A stretch of DNA of 64,000 nucleotides from Hippea alviniae EP5-r. GTDB lineage: Bacteria > Campylobacterota_A > Desulfurellia > Desulfurellales > Hippeaceae. Of the stretch, positions 27,185 to 36,394 are shown piece by piece (positions within the stretch are counted from its first letter, which is position 1; each line of letters opens with the position of its first letter). The stretch spans positions 806,001-870,000 of the forward strand of contig NZ_ATUV01000001.1 in NCBI RefSeq assembly GCF_000420385.1, written 5' to 3'. Under the pieces are notes generated by a model, which worked only from the letters and a program-made list of their open reading frames with translations, did no database searches and was not told the DNA's origin. The position numbers and the translations under genes are program-made.

Positions 27185-29005
27185 ATGGTCTTGGAGTCTG
27201 TGGAAAACTCTGGATTCGGAAAAAATATGTTAAGGTTTAGTAAATTGAAAAAATACAAAAATCATTATTGGTTGTTCTTTTTAATCATTTTCATTATATA
27301 TGTTTTTCATGGTTTTCATAACATTAACCTTCAAGACGACATAGATTTAGTAAACCGATACTCACACCTAAATCATATAGATTTGTATCACATATTTATC
27401 AGACATGTTGAAAATGGACTCTATTACAGACCACTCATAAGTTTATCTTATCAAATAGACAAAATTCTATTTGGTTTTTTCTTTCCTGTTATGTATTACG
27501 AAAATCTGTTAATGTTTTTTATAAGCACCGTTTTTCTTTATAAATTTTTGAAGTTGGTTTTTAAAGGTGATTTTGTGCCGCTTATTTCGACTATTTGGTT
27601 TATCGTTAATCCTATGGCTGTTGAATCTGTGGCTTGGATATCCGGAAGAACGGATTTAATAGCTTTCATGTTTTTAATTATAGGGTTTTATTACTTTATT
27701 AAATTTACCGAAGATAAAAAGTTGCTTTTATTGTTTGCTTCTGGTTTTTTTATGTTGCTTGCATCTTTATCGAAAGAAACAGCAGTTATGTTTATTTTTG
27801 CTATTCCATTGATACTGACATCTAAGGAGATACTTGAAAGATTCAAACATAAAAAGAGTATTTTGATTTTCTCTGCTTTGATTCCTGTTTTGTTTGGAGT
27901 CGCCTTCTTTTTGTTGAGAAATTCAGCTTTTATAAGCAATAGCAAAAACATACACACAACTCTACAAATAATTTCTAACGGAACAGTGTATCCCGTAATG
28001 AAATTCTTTAGGCTTTTTGGCTTTTATATTAAAAAGTTGCTTATTCCTTGGCCATTGAATTTTGCTATCATTGGTGCTGACCCAGGATACGATATTTTAG
28101 GGTTTGTCGTATTTCTGTTCTCTTTATATCTGTTTTTTAAAAATAGTCTAACTAATCGTCTGTTTCTGATTGGATTGCTTTTTCTTTTGCCTGCATATCC
28201 TATATCGTTTGGCCAGATAGCTTGGACATCTTATGCTGAAAGGTACTGTTTCATATCTTCTGCTTTTATCTTTGCGTTTTTTGTTTACTACTTGTTTAAG
28301 TTTTTGGAGAATCTAAACAACAAGAAGACGAAAAACGCTATTTACTGTATGTTTTTTGCGTATCTATTGTCTCTCCTTGTATCTTCGGCTCATAGAGCTT
28401 ACATATGGGGCAATAATGCAAGACTTTATGACGATACAGTGAGAAAATCTCCAAATTATCAGGTTGCTTACATACTTGCCGGTGACGCCAATTATGAAGA
28501 AGGAAATCTAAAAAAAGCAAAAAAATACTATCTTGCAGGAGAGAAAGTTTATTCCTTTATTTACCATTATCAGTTGGACTACCATTTAGGAATAGTTTAT
28601 TTAAAGGAAAAAAACTATAAAAAAGCACTTGAATGTTTTCATAAAATTCTGAACAAGACAAAAAAAGAAACAATAGCCACCGGTAAAACAAAAACACCAC
28701 GAAAAGAAGCAGTCAGGATGATATTAAAAACTTATTATCTTATGCTAAAAAACGATAAAATTAATACTGAGACTGTTAAACAGCTCAAGAAATTCATAAA
28801 CTCTTATGCAAAATATGTAATAAAAAGCCCGTCAGTTTTGTACAGCATAGGTAAGCTATTTTTAGAGAATAAAAACAAAAAAAATGCCATTTTATTTTTT
28901 AGTTTGACTTGCAAAAGTCCAGATACAAAGAACATATACAGGAAGTTTTCGTGCAAAATCTTAAAAAGAATCAATAACAACAATAACAAAGCGTTAGATT
29001 TTTGA
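27185..29005 (+). CDS. Polytopic membrane protein with C-terminal TPRs, TMTC/GT-C-like
   Basis: The 606-residue protein has about ten membrane segments (residues 25-410) followed by a soluble region with TPR-like repeats (for example AYILAGDANYEEGNLKKAKK). An early periplasmic loop reads NINLQDDIDLV, an acidic pair in the place used by GT-C glycosyltransferases, and YYRPLISLSY follows. This architecture matches TMTC-like O-glycosyltransferases. Its position after pilA makes pilin glycosylation possible but unproven. No good ribosome site precedes the start; an ATG at 27227 is an alternative. Confidence 0.6.
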   Translation: MVLESVENSGFGKNMLRFSKLKKYKNHYWLFFLIIFIIYVFHGFHNINLQDDIDLVNRYSHLNHIDLYHIFIRHVENGLYYRPLISLSYQIDKILFGFFFPVMYYENLLMFFISTVFLYKFLKLVFKGDFVPLISTIWFIVNPMAVESVAWISGRTDLIAFMFLIIGFYYFIKFTEDKKLLLLFASGFFMLLASLSKETAVMFIFAIPLILTSKEILERFKHKKSILIFSALIPVLFGVAFFLLRNSAFISNSKNIHTTLQIISNGTVYPVMKFFRLFGFYIKKLLIPWPLNFAIIGADPGYDILGFVVFLFSLYLFFKNSLTNRLFLIGLLFLLPAYPISFGQIAWTSYAERYCFISSAFIFAFFVYYLFKFLENLNNKKTKNAIYCMFFAYLLSLLVSSAHRAYIWGNNARLYDDTVRKSPNYQVAYILAGDANYEEGNLKKAKKYYLAGEKVYSFIYHYQLDYHLGIVYLKEKNYKKALECFHKILNKTKKETIATGKTKTPRKEAVRMILKTYYLMLKNDKINTETVKQLKKFINSYAKYVIKSPSVLYSIGKLFLENKNKKNAILFFSLTCKSPDTKNIYRKFSCKILKRINNNNNKALDF

Positions 29006-29221
29006 GATTACTCTGTCTGCAAATATCTTTTCTGTGGTAAATCTTAAACACAACACTATCATACCATCATATTTTAATAAATAAATCTCTTCATATCATT
29101 ATCTCTTGTAAAATAAAATTTTAAACTTTCAAATATAGATAAGCTAAACTTCTTCATAGTAATATAATTATAATTGGGGAATAGGTAAATTTATACATTA
29201 AGAAATTTTATACCGTAAGAA

Positions 29222-29896
29222 ATGGAAGAGATACAAAACAGAACAAAGAAAAACAGACAACCTATAATCATCATTGACGAAATTCAAACACTTGAAGATA
29301 TATACATAAACGGAGATAGAGAACTACTCAAAGAGTTCCTAAACTTCTGTGTCTCTTTAACAAAAGAGACACATCTGTCTCATGTTGTTATCCTAAGCTC
29401 AAACACTGTGTTTATAGATAGGATTTATAATGATGCAAAATTGAAGAAGACAAGTAAATTCTTCAAGGTTGACCATCTTGATAAGAGTATAGTTGTAGAG
29501 TGGTTAAGTTCTGAAGGATACACAGAAGAAGAGATAAATCTTATCTATGACTATCTTGGTGGTTGTATTCCAGATATACAAAGAATGATGTTTGAGAAGA
29601 AAGAGTTTAAGACATTGAAAGAGTATTTAGAGCATAGGGCGTTTTTGGCATATACTGAGATGGTTGACTTACTCACAAACGAAGAAGACTTCAACAAAAG
29701 AAAGATATTTAAAGAGATAGCAAAAGAGATAGTAAAAAACGGCAGATTTATAGCAAAAGAAGAATTACCAACGCAGGTGAAGAAGATTATAAATTTTTAC
29801 GCTGAAAAAGAGATACTCTTTTATGACCCGCTTACATTGGAAGTTAAAGGAAATAGCAGGATTTATGAGAAAGGGATGGAGAAGTTGGAGTTATAA
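29222..29896 (+). pseudogene. Truncated second copy of the P-loop ATPase
   Basis: The 224 residues match the C-terminal two thirds of the ATPase at 23712-24788, starting just before the Walker B segment IIIDEIQTL. The Walker A half is missing and there is no ribosome site, so it is most likely a broken duplicate. Residues 125-200 differ from copy 1, while the last 25 are identical. That pattern suggests an originally distinct paralogue overwritten in the middle by conversion. Confidence 0.75.
29267..29653 (+). repeat. Direct repeat, copy 2 (ATPase gene segment)
   Basis: This is the partner of 24162-24545. The two copies are in direct orientation about 5.1 kb apart and bracket the IS21 remnant, pilA, its partner gene and the TPR membrane protein. 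Recombination between them would delete or duplicate that block. Confidence 0.85.
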
Positions 29897-29985
29897 TTCG
29901 CAACAGACTAAGAAGGGTCTCCAAATAAAGCAACAAAAATTTGTTTTCGTTTGAATTATTCTCATATCTATATAAAATAAGATTA

Positions 29986-30843
29986 ATGAGACATAGCATT
30001 TTATTTAGATATATACTCATAATGCGGCCTAAACAGTGGATAAAGAATCTTATAATATTCTTTCCCGCGTTTTTTGGCGGATTAATTCTTGATTTTAACT
30101 TATTAAAAAAACTTGTTTGCGGTTTCTTTCTGTTCTCACTTATTTCAAGCGTGGGTTACATAATAAACGACATAATAGATAAAGAAAAAGACGCAAGACA
30201 CCCAAAGAAAAAATACAGAGCCATAGCGTCGGGCAAAATAAACACAAAAAACGCTGCGCTATTTGCTACTTTTCTTTTTTTAATAGGTTTTTTGGGCTCG
30301 CTCTTTTTGAATAAATACTTTTTGTTTATTGCTCTTATATATCTTGCAAATAGCCTGATTTATTCCGTCTATTTAAAAAGAATTCCGTATCTCGATATGG
30401 TTATCATATCCATTGGTTTCGGTTTAAGATTATACGCAGGGCATATATTGTCAAACATAAAACTGTCTTGGTGGCTTATAGGCTTGACGCTAACTGTTGC
30501 TGTTATGCTTGCATCAGGAAAAAGGCTTGAAGAACTGGAAGTTTCGCAAAGCAACGAACCGTTTAGGGATTCTTTGAAAAAATACAAAAAGAATATCGTA
30601 AATTTTATACTTATATCAACGGCCGTCTTATCCGTATCGATTTTCGGTTTTTATTTGCATTTTAAGGGCGGATTTGATTTTTTACTTTTTCTTGACTCTT
30701 CAGCCCTCGTATTTAATTATGTGTATAGTGTAATAAAATTCAAACAGGGTGAGCCAACGGATTTTTTTGTGAAAAACAGGCTCAATATATTTTTATTACT
30801 CTTGTGGGTTTTATTGTTTTTTAGAAAGGTGTATTTATTTTAG
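29986..30843 (+). CDS. UbiA-family prenyltransferase, decaprenyl-phosphate phosphoribosyltransferase-like
   Basis: The 285-residue protein has about eight membrane segments. RPKQWIKN at the start, then NDIIDKEKDARHPKKKYR, is the Asp-rich motif pattern of the UbiA subgroup that transfers phosphoribose from PRPP to polyprenyl phosphate (as in mycobacterial DPPR synthase). The second Asp motif region is YLDMVIISIG. The start is uncertain: ATG 29986 is chosen, TTG 29941 and ATG 30021 are alternatives, and none has a clear ribosome site. It faces the convergent ribitol-polymer operon. Confidence 0.7.
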   Translation: MRHSILFRYILIMRPKQWIKNLIIFFPAFFGGLILDFNLLKKLVCGFFLFSLISSVGYIINDIIDKEKDARHPKKKYRAIASGKINTKNAALFATFLFLIGFLGSLFLNKYFLFIALIYLANSLIYSVYLKRIPYLDMVIISIGFGLRLYAGHILSNIKLSWWLIGLTLTVAVMLASGKRLEELEVSQSNEPFRDSLKKYKKNIVNFILISTAVLSVSIFGFYLHFKGGFDFLLFLDSSALVFNYVYSVIKFKQGEPTDFFVKNRLNIFLLLLWVLLFFRKVYLF

Positions 30844-30851
30844 TTTACTGG

Positions 30852-31562
30852 TTAAGGAAACCTTTTATTGCCCGTATGCAGAGACATAAATGTCGAAAAT
30901 ATTGTATAACAAACAACCATAAAAAGAAAAAAGAAACCGTATTCAATACCTTTTTTAGGCTCGCCTAATATCGGCATTAAAATAAACACAAAAGCCGCAT
31001 AATCGGGAGAGGATAGAAAGGATTTAAAATTTCTTTTAAACCAAAATTGTCTATATCGTTCAAAAAGTCCCAAAAAACCAACTAAATCATCACTCTTTTT
31101 TTCAATACAAACAAAACTCATCAGATAACTTATATAGCTTTCGGCTATATGCATAAAAACCATACCAAAAAGTATGTAACTAAAAAGCAAACCTTGAGAA
31201 AATGCAAGGGAACACAAAACAACAATATCACCCACTAAATCGGAAACATGGTCTAAATAACGCCCGAAAGCGGATGTCTGATTTGTTAGCCTTGCAACGG
31301 CACCGTCCACACAATCCAAAACATAAGCAAAATAATAAAAAACGGCACCAATGATAAAAAATCCTTTTAAAAACATTACTGCCGTAATCAATCTAAAAAA
31401 TATTGCGATGAAAGTAATCTGGTTTGGCGTTAAGATTTTATAATTACTAAAAAACAATATAAAGATCCTTGAAACAGGCAAAACAAATATTGACGCATAC
31501 CACGTTTTTAAAGGCAAAACTTTTTCAATATCTTGCAAGGTTATCCGGTTATTTGACTTCAA
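30852..31562 (-). CDS. CDP-alcohol phosphotransferase
   Basis: This 236-residue membrane protein carries the complete family motif D-x2-D-G-x2-A-R-x8-G-x3-D-x3-D, seen as DCVDGAVAR followed by FGRYLDHVSD. It transfers a phospho-alcohol from a CDP donor to an acceptor alcohol. Next to a CDP-ribitol synthase and a TagF-like polymerase, it may prime or modify a ribitol-phosphate polymer rather than make phospholipid. Its start overlaps the preceding gene by 14 bases. Confidence 0.8.
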   Translation of the reverse strand: MKSNNRITLQDIEKVLPLKTWYASIFVLPVSRIFILFFSNYKILTPNQITFIAIFFRLITAVMFLKGFFIIGAVFYYFAYVLDCVDGAVARLTNQTSAFGRYLDHVSDLVGDIVVLCSLAFSQGLLFSYILFGMVFMHIAESYISYLMSFVCIEKKSDDLVGFLGLFERYRQFWFKRNFKSFLSSPDYAAFVFILMPILGEPKKGIEYGFFFLFMVVCYTIFSTFMSLHTGNKRFP

Positions 31563-32895
31563 AAATACTCCCCGTCACATCTTGATATGAAGCTTTTAAA
31601 ATTTCTTCGGCAACTTTTTTTGGACTTAAAAGCGTTGTTGGGTCTTCTTTGCCAAAATTTCTAAATCTTAAAGGCGTTGCCACTCTTGACGGCACAACAA
31701 CATTCACCCTTATATTGAAAGGTTCGACTTCTTCGGCTAATGCTTGAGCAAAATTTACCAAAGCTGCCTTAGAGCTGGAATATGCTGCATATCCGGCTCG
31801 TCCTCTCGTATATGCACTCGAGCCAACAAAAATCAAATTTCCAAACCCCTGTTTTTTAAAAATAGGAATTACAACCTTTGACAACAAAAAAGCACCTTTT
31901 ATATTCATATCGTATATATAATCCCATTCTTTTTCACTCATAAACTCAACATCTTTTCTGATTAAATCACCGGCACAGTTTATAACAACATCCATTCTTC
32001 CATGTTCATCTAAAATAGACTCAAAAGCATTTTTTAGCATATTTATGTCTTTTATATCAATTTTAATAGGCGTGTTTCTGGAAAGAACCACTACTTTTGC
32101 GTTATATGTTTCAATTAACCTTACCGTTTCCAATCCTATACCACTCGTTCCGCCTATTACTACAAAAACTTTATTTTTTATCTTATCGCTTAAAATATCT
32201 TCGGTGCTATTTTCTACTTTTAATTGAAACAGTTTATCGGCTATGTGCAAATCGATGGGATATGTAATTTTTATGTTTTGCTCGTCGCCTTCAACAACAT
32301 ACACAGGAATACCAATTCTTAACACTAAAGAACAATCATCAGGCGAATTACTTATACCGTCTTTTAATGCGATTCTATGAGCTTTTTTTATAAGCTTACA
32401 TTTAAAACCCTGAGGTGTTTGCCCCTTTTTCATATATTTTCGATTTGGAATCTCATCTATAAAATTTTTATCGTTTACCTTAATAATAGTATCGGCAGAA
32501 GCAATAGCAACATCAACGGCACTATGTTCGATTGTGGCTTTAACAACATTTTCAATGATTTTTTGGGAAACAAAAGGTCTAACGCCATCGTGTATTATCA
32601 CATAGTCTTCATCATCGCACGCATTTATACCGATAAATGACGACTCTTGTCTTGTCTTTCCGCCGCAAAGAACCTTCTCTATCTTTTTAAGATTATACTT
32701 CCTTGCATATTCCCAAACCCTTTCGACATTGCTGGCATTTGTAACGACAATAACGCTATCTATATATTTACTTCTTTCAAAGGCCTTGAGAGTGTGGACA
32801 ATAACAGGCAAGCCCGCAAGTTTTGTGAACTGCTTGGGCAAATCGGAAGAAAACCTTTCGCCTATGCCTGAAGCAAGAATTATTGCTTTAACCAT
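31549..32895 (-). CDS. Bifunctional ribulose-5-P reductase/CDP-ribitol pyrophosphorylase (Bcs1/Acs1-like)
   Basis: Residues 1-225 are an IspD/TarI-type cytidylyltransferase (ILASGIGERF, CGGKTRQESS, IIHDGVRPFV, GQTPQGFK). Residues 235-448 are a short-chain reductase (VIGGTSGIGLETV, Tyr/Lys pair in YAAYSSSKAA). This fusion is that of Haemophilus influenzae Bcs1/Acs1, which makes CDP-ribitol from ribulose-5-phosphate for capsule synthesis. ATG at 32895 follows GGAGAAAAAT. It sits between the polymerase-like gene and the CDP-alcohol phosphotransferase. Confidence 0.82.
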   Translation of the reverse strand: MVKAIILASGIGERFSSDLPKQFTKLAGLPVIVHTLKAFERSKYIDSVIVVTNASNVERVWEYARKYNLKKIEKVLCGGKTRQESSFIGINACDDEDYVIIHDGVRPFVSQKIIENVVKATIEHSAVDVAIASADTIIKVNDKNFIDEIPNRKYMKKGQTPQGFKCKLIKKAHRIALKDGISNSPDDCSLVLRIGIPVYVVEGDEQNIKITYPIDLHIADKLFQLKVENSTEDILSDKIKNKVFVVIGGTSGIGLETVRLIETYNAKVVVLSRNTPIKIDIKDINMLKNAFESILDEHGRMDVVINCAGDLIRKDVEFMSEKEWDYIYDMNIKGAFLLSKVVIPIFKKQGFGNLIFVGSSAYTRGRAGYAAYSSSKAALVNFAQALAEEVEPFNIRVNVVVPSRVATPLRFRNFGKEDPTTLLSPKKVAEEILKASYQDVTGSIFEVK

Positions 32896-34090
32896 ATTTT
32901 TCTCCAATTTCTAAAATTTTATTTATTACTCTTTCTGAGTTCTTTCCGTCAAAATAAGGATTAAATTTCTCTTTAAATTCTTTTACTTTATTTTGCCACT
33001 TCAACCAATCATACTGTTTTATATTTTCTAACAATTCTTCTTTTGAATAAGATATCGGTCCGGGGACAAAAGATTTATAATCAAAGTAAAAACCTCTTTT
33101 ATCGTAATAAACATCTAAATCAGGAGCATAAAACAACATAGGCTTTTCCAAAAGTGCAAAATCAAAAATTATGGAAGAATAATCCGTAATTAAAATATCA
33201 GCAATAACCAAGGATTCTTCTGTTTTAAAAGCATTAAAATCCAAAATATCCGAAAAATCTATAAAATCAAACACTCTTTGCGGGACACTTGGATGTAATC
33301 TTATTGCCAATTGAAAATCCTTCGGTAATTTTTTTGATATAAAATTGATATCTTCTATCATGTCTAAGTAATATTCTTCAAACTCTTTGTCCCGAAAAGT
33401 TGGAGCAAATAGAATAATTTTTTTGTTTTCAATATTCATCTGACTTTTTAAATCATTTCTTTTTTGATTGAGACTAAAAAGAAAATCATTTCTCGGCAAA
33501 CCATTTACAAAAATTCTATCTCTATCAAAATCACCAAAGGCAACCGAATAAATATCTTTGATAAATTCCGAAGAGCAAAAAACAATATCCCAACTCTCAA
33601 TATCTTTTTTTCTCCAAAACTTAAGCCATCTGCTTCTTTTTGTGTGAAGTCCAAATTTTTTAAAAGCACCAGCACCATGCCATAATTGAGCAACAACACT
33701 TTTTTTTGAAGGCCATAAACCAACAGAATTAAATTCTGACTCTCTAATAATATATTTAGCGGTAGAGTAATGAAATAAGAACTTTAATCCAAACTTAACA
33801 TACTTAATATTATGCTTATTACTTCTTTTGCTTTCTTCACACAAATAGATATGTATAAATTTATTTCCAAAAAGATTACTCCATTTTTTCAATAATTCAT
33901 ACGTATTACCTTGGCATTGAAAATGAACGGGTATGTAAACTACTTTACTCTTATTTACTTTTAATATTTTTTTTAAAAATGATAGTATAAAAATATTAAT
34001 CAATATTAAAATAATATCTTTCTTAATCTTTCTCCAATTTCCTTTGATTTTTTTGATTTTTCTTTTAATTGGAAATAGAATTTGTGACAT
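32888..34090 (-). CDS. CDP-glycerol/ribitol phosphotransferase, TagF/TarF family
   Basis: The 400-residue protein matches the teichoic-acid polymerase family: LWHGAGAFKKFG with the catalytic-type His, a central PRNDFLF, FAPTFRDKE, RLHPSVP, and ITDYSSIIFDFALL near the C-terminus. These enzymes transfer polyol phosphate from CDP-glycerol or CDP-ribitol. With CDP-ribitol made by the next gene, ribitol phosphate is the likely donor. It overlaps the neighbouring genes on both sides by a few bases, showing a tight operon. Confidence 0.85.
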   Translation of the reverse strand: MSQILFPIKRKIKKIKGNWRKIKKDIILILINIFILSFLKKILKVNKSKVVYIPVHFQCQGNTYELLKKWSNLFGNKFIHIYLCEESKRSNKHNIKYVKFGLKFLFHYSTAKYIIRESEFNSVGLWPSKKSVVAQLWHGAGAFKKFGLHTKRSRWLKFWRKKDIESWDIVFCSSEFIKDIYSVAFGDFDRDRIFVNGLPRNDFLFSLNQKRNDLKSQMNIENKKIILFAPTFRDKEFEEYYLDMIEDINFISKKLPKDFQLAIRLHPSVPQRVFDFIDFSDILDFNAFKTEESLVIADILITDYSSIIFDFALLEKPMLFYAPDLDVYYDKRGFYFDYKSFVPGPISYSKEELLENIKQYDWLKWQNKVKEFKEKFNPYFDGKNSERVINKILEIGEKYG

Positions 34091-34772
34091 TTATAAACAA
34101 AACCTCATCAACCATATCGTTGAGCAAATTGTAGTTATGACTAACGACAATCAAAGTTTTATTTTTTCTCCTTAATTCATAAATTTTTTGGTTACACCTT
34201 TTTCTAAACTCTTCATCTCCCACGGCTATTATCTCATCAAACAAAAATATATCGGCGTCGCTATGGATGGCAATCGAAAAAGCCAATCTTAAATACATAC
34301 CCGATGAATACTTTTTAACCGGCATGTCGATAAATCTTTCAATACCTGAAAAAGCGATTATATCTTTTTCTTTTCTTTTTATTTCATTTATGCTCATGCC
34401 CAAAATTGCGCCGTTCATCAAGATGTTTTCTCTTCCTGTCAAATCGGGATGAAAACCCGCTCCGATTTCTATTAAAGGAGCGACTTTTCCGTTTATCTTT
34501 ATATCTCCCTTATCGGGATAAGTAACATTTGCTATCAATTTCAAAATCGTGCTTTTTCCGCTTCCGTTTGGTCCGTAAAATCCTATTGACTCGCCTTTTT
34601 TGACCGTCAAATTAAAATCTTTTAAAACCCAGAATTCATCTTGTCTTAATTCGTTTTTGTTTTTCGATTTGAATAATTTTACGATTTCTTCTCTCAAACT
34701 GTTATGAAATGTCGCGCTCTTTGAGTATTTTTTCCATACATTTTTCATCTTTATCGCTATGTCAGATGACAT
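34065..34772 (-). CDS. ABC transporter ATPase for surface polymer export (Wzt/TagH/KpsT type)
   Basis: This 235-residue ATPase has Walker A GPNGSGKST, an insertion before it, signature YSSGMYLRL and Walker B DIFLFDEI, plus the GAGFHPDLTGREN segment typical of polysaccharide and teichoic-acid exporters. It lacks a long C-terminal carbohydrate-binding domain, so substrate is not selected by end-cap recognition. Paired with the permease just upstream, with an 11-base overlap. Confidence 0.88.
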   Translation of the reverse strand: MSSDIAIKMKNVWKKYSKSATFHNSLREEIVKLFKSKNKNELRQDEFWVLKDFNLTVKKGESIGFYGPNGSGKSTILKLIANVTYPDKGDIKINGKVAPLIEIGAGFHPDLTGRENILMNGAILGMSINEIKRKEKDIIAFSGIERFIDMPVKKYSSGMYLRLAFSIAIHSDADIFLFDEIIAVGDEEFRKRCNQKIYELRRKNKTLIVVSHNYNLLNDMVDEVLFINVTNSISN

Positions 34773-35550
34773 CGGCCATCTTCCTTTCTATCTTTAAAAA
34801 GACAGTTCTTGATATTATATAAAAAATCACAATCACGACAAGCACAAACCCAAGCTGCCACAGAACAACCCCCCTGCCTTCAAGCGTAACCCTTCTCATA
34901 TTTTCGACTATGAAGGTTAAAGGGTTTAAAAACAGGATAAGTTTCCACTTCATGGATACTTTATCTATCGAGTAAAACACGGGCGTTGCAAAAAACCATA
35001 ATTGAAGCAAAAATCCAGAAAACAGTTTTACATCTCTATAATAAACATTCAAAGCCGCAAAAAGAAGCCCTAAAGAAACGGTAAATACAACAAGTATAAA
35101 AAGAAGCGGGAAAAACCACAAAAAGTTTAAACTAAAATGCACGCCGTAAACAATCATAAGAACAAGATATATAAAAAACGCTATGCAAAAATCTATAAAA
35201 GAGACCGCAACGCCGGAAATCGGTATAATTTCTTTCGGGAAATATATTTTTGTAATAAGGGTGCGATGATTTACTAAAGACGAGATTGAAAAATTGATTG
35301 AGCTTGAAAAAAATGTCCAGGGCAGCAAGCCCGAATAAAAAAACAGAACATGCGGATAGTTTGAAACCTTGTATTTCAAAACGACACTGAAGATAAATGT
35401 AAACAGAAGCATCATACTCAAAGGCTGCAAAACCGCCCATAAAATGCCCAACATACTTTGCCTATATCTTATCGTGAACTCTCTCCAGATAAAAACAAGT
35501 AGTAAATCTTTGTATTTTATGAGATTCTTAAGCAAAGGGTCTCTGAGCAT
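34762..35550 (-). CDS. ABC-2 permease for surface polymer export (Wzm/TagG type)
   Basis: The 262-residue protein has six membrane segments and the family start YKDLLLVFIWREFTIRYRQS followed by LGILWAVLQPL. It is the membrane half of the exporter with the ATPase at 34065-34772. It is the first gene of the operon exporter-ATPase-TagF-like-Bcs1-CDP-alcohol transferase. Confidence 0.88.
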   Translation of the reverse strand: MLRDPLLKNLIKYKDLLLVFIWREFTIRYRQSMLGILWAVLQPLSMMLLFTFIFSVVLKYKVSNYPHVLFFYSGLLPWTFFSSSINFSISSLVNHRTLITKIYFPKEIIPISGVAVSFIDFCIAFFIYLVLMIVYGVHFSLNFLWFFPLLFILVVFTVSLGLLFAALNVYYRDVKLFSGFLLQLWFFATPVFYSIDKVSMKWKLILFLNPLTFIVENMRRVTLEGRGVVLWQLGFVLVVIVIFYIISRTVFLKIERKMADVI

Positions 35551-35604
35551 TCTATCCTTTCAAATTTTAGTTTGTATAGTTTTCAAAAAAACATCTAAAG
35601 TTTT

Positions 35605-35730
35605 TTATTTCTTCCAGTAATATATCAAAGAACGAGCAGTCGAAGGGTTGTCTTTTGCTATGTACTCAATTATACTTTCTATGTCATAAACAGCAGAATT
35701 TGTCCATACTATTTTGTATTTTTTATTCAT
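35605..35730 (-). pseudogene. Truncated ParE/RelE-type toxin
   Basis: The 41-residue reading frame KYKIVWTNSAVYDIESIIEY...DNPSTARSL is the first third of a ParE/RelE toxin, then stops. It starts 5 bases after the stop of the Phd-type antitoxin, the normal antitoxin-toxin order. Family members are about 90-100 residues, so the toxin is presumably dead. Confidence 0.7.
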
Positions 35731-35735
35731 AAAAA

Positions 35736-36005
35736 CTATGTCAATTTGTCTTTTATTTTCTCAAGCGCCTTATCGTTATCTATTGCAGAACCATTTTTTA
35801 TCTCTTTTTCGGATATAGAAAGAATCTTGAGCAAACCTATTGCGTTTCTCATTTTTTCGTAGCTTTCATGGTCTTGAAGCACAGCTTTTGGCTCACCGTT
35901 TTGAGTGATAATTACAGGTCTATGGGTTGAGTTTACCTGTTTTAATAAATCCGCCGTTTTTGATTTTAAATAGCTAATAGGCTTTATATCTTCCGAGATG
36001 TTCAT
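35736..36005 (-). CDS. Antitoxin, Phd/YefM family
   Basis: The 89-residue protein has the Phd/YefM fold signature: SYLKSKTADLLKQVN, then RPVIITQNGEPKAVLQDHESYEKM. AGGAGGTAGTGCT precedes ATG. Its toxin partner is truncated, so this is an orphan antitoxin. Such remnants are common in decaying accessory regions. Confidence 0.85.
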   Translation of the reverse strand: MNISEDIKPISYLKSKTADLLKQVNSTHRPVIITQNGEPKAVLQDHESYEKMRNAIGLLKILSISEKEIKNGSAIDNDKALEKIKDKLT

Positions 36006-36094
36006 AGCACTACCTCCTGTTTTTATGATACTGAATGTGAACTGACTGTCAATATTTCAGCATCTAAACTAATAATTACCGTGAAAATGATATT

Positions 36095-36394
36095 TCAACT
36101 TGCTCGAATAAAAAATAGATTCATAATTTCTATCTTGCTCAAATCTTTGGCTGTCTCAACAGCATCTTTATCGTTTATCTTAGATACTTCAGAAAATAGT
36201 TTAAGCCCTTTTGTTTTGAATTTTAGTTTCAAACCTAACTCTATGGCTTCAAGCAAGCCCTGTTTTAAACCTTGCTGCATACCTTTTTCTATGCCTTCTA
36301 AAATACCTTTTTCAATGCCTATTCTTTCGGCCATTGTCATATACAGCATCTTTTTGACCTCATTCGTTAGTTTATGCGACTCTTCTAAAAACTC
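36095..36394 (-). pseudogene. Fragment of an Rpn/PD-(D/E)XK nuclease-like protein, C-terminal tail
   Basis: The frame reads YEFLEESHKLTNEVKKMLYM, then a Gly/Gln/Glu-rich repeat helix (EKGILEGIEKGMQQGLKQG). Such tails are typical of the C-terminus of Rpn-like recombination-promoting nucleases. The nuclease domain is absent and the frame has no plausible start, so it is a remnant. The assignment rests on the tail only. Confidence 0.45.

Noticed and set aside
29222-29896. A functional second ATPase gene
   Set aside because: It lacks the Walker A half, has an in-frame stop just before the ATG and no ribosome binding site.
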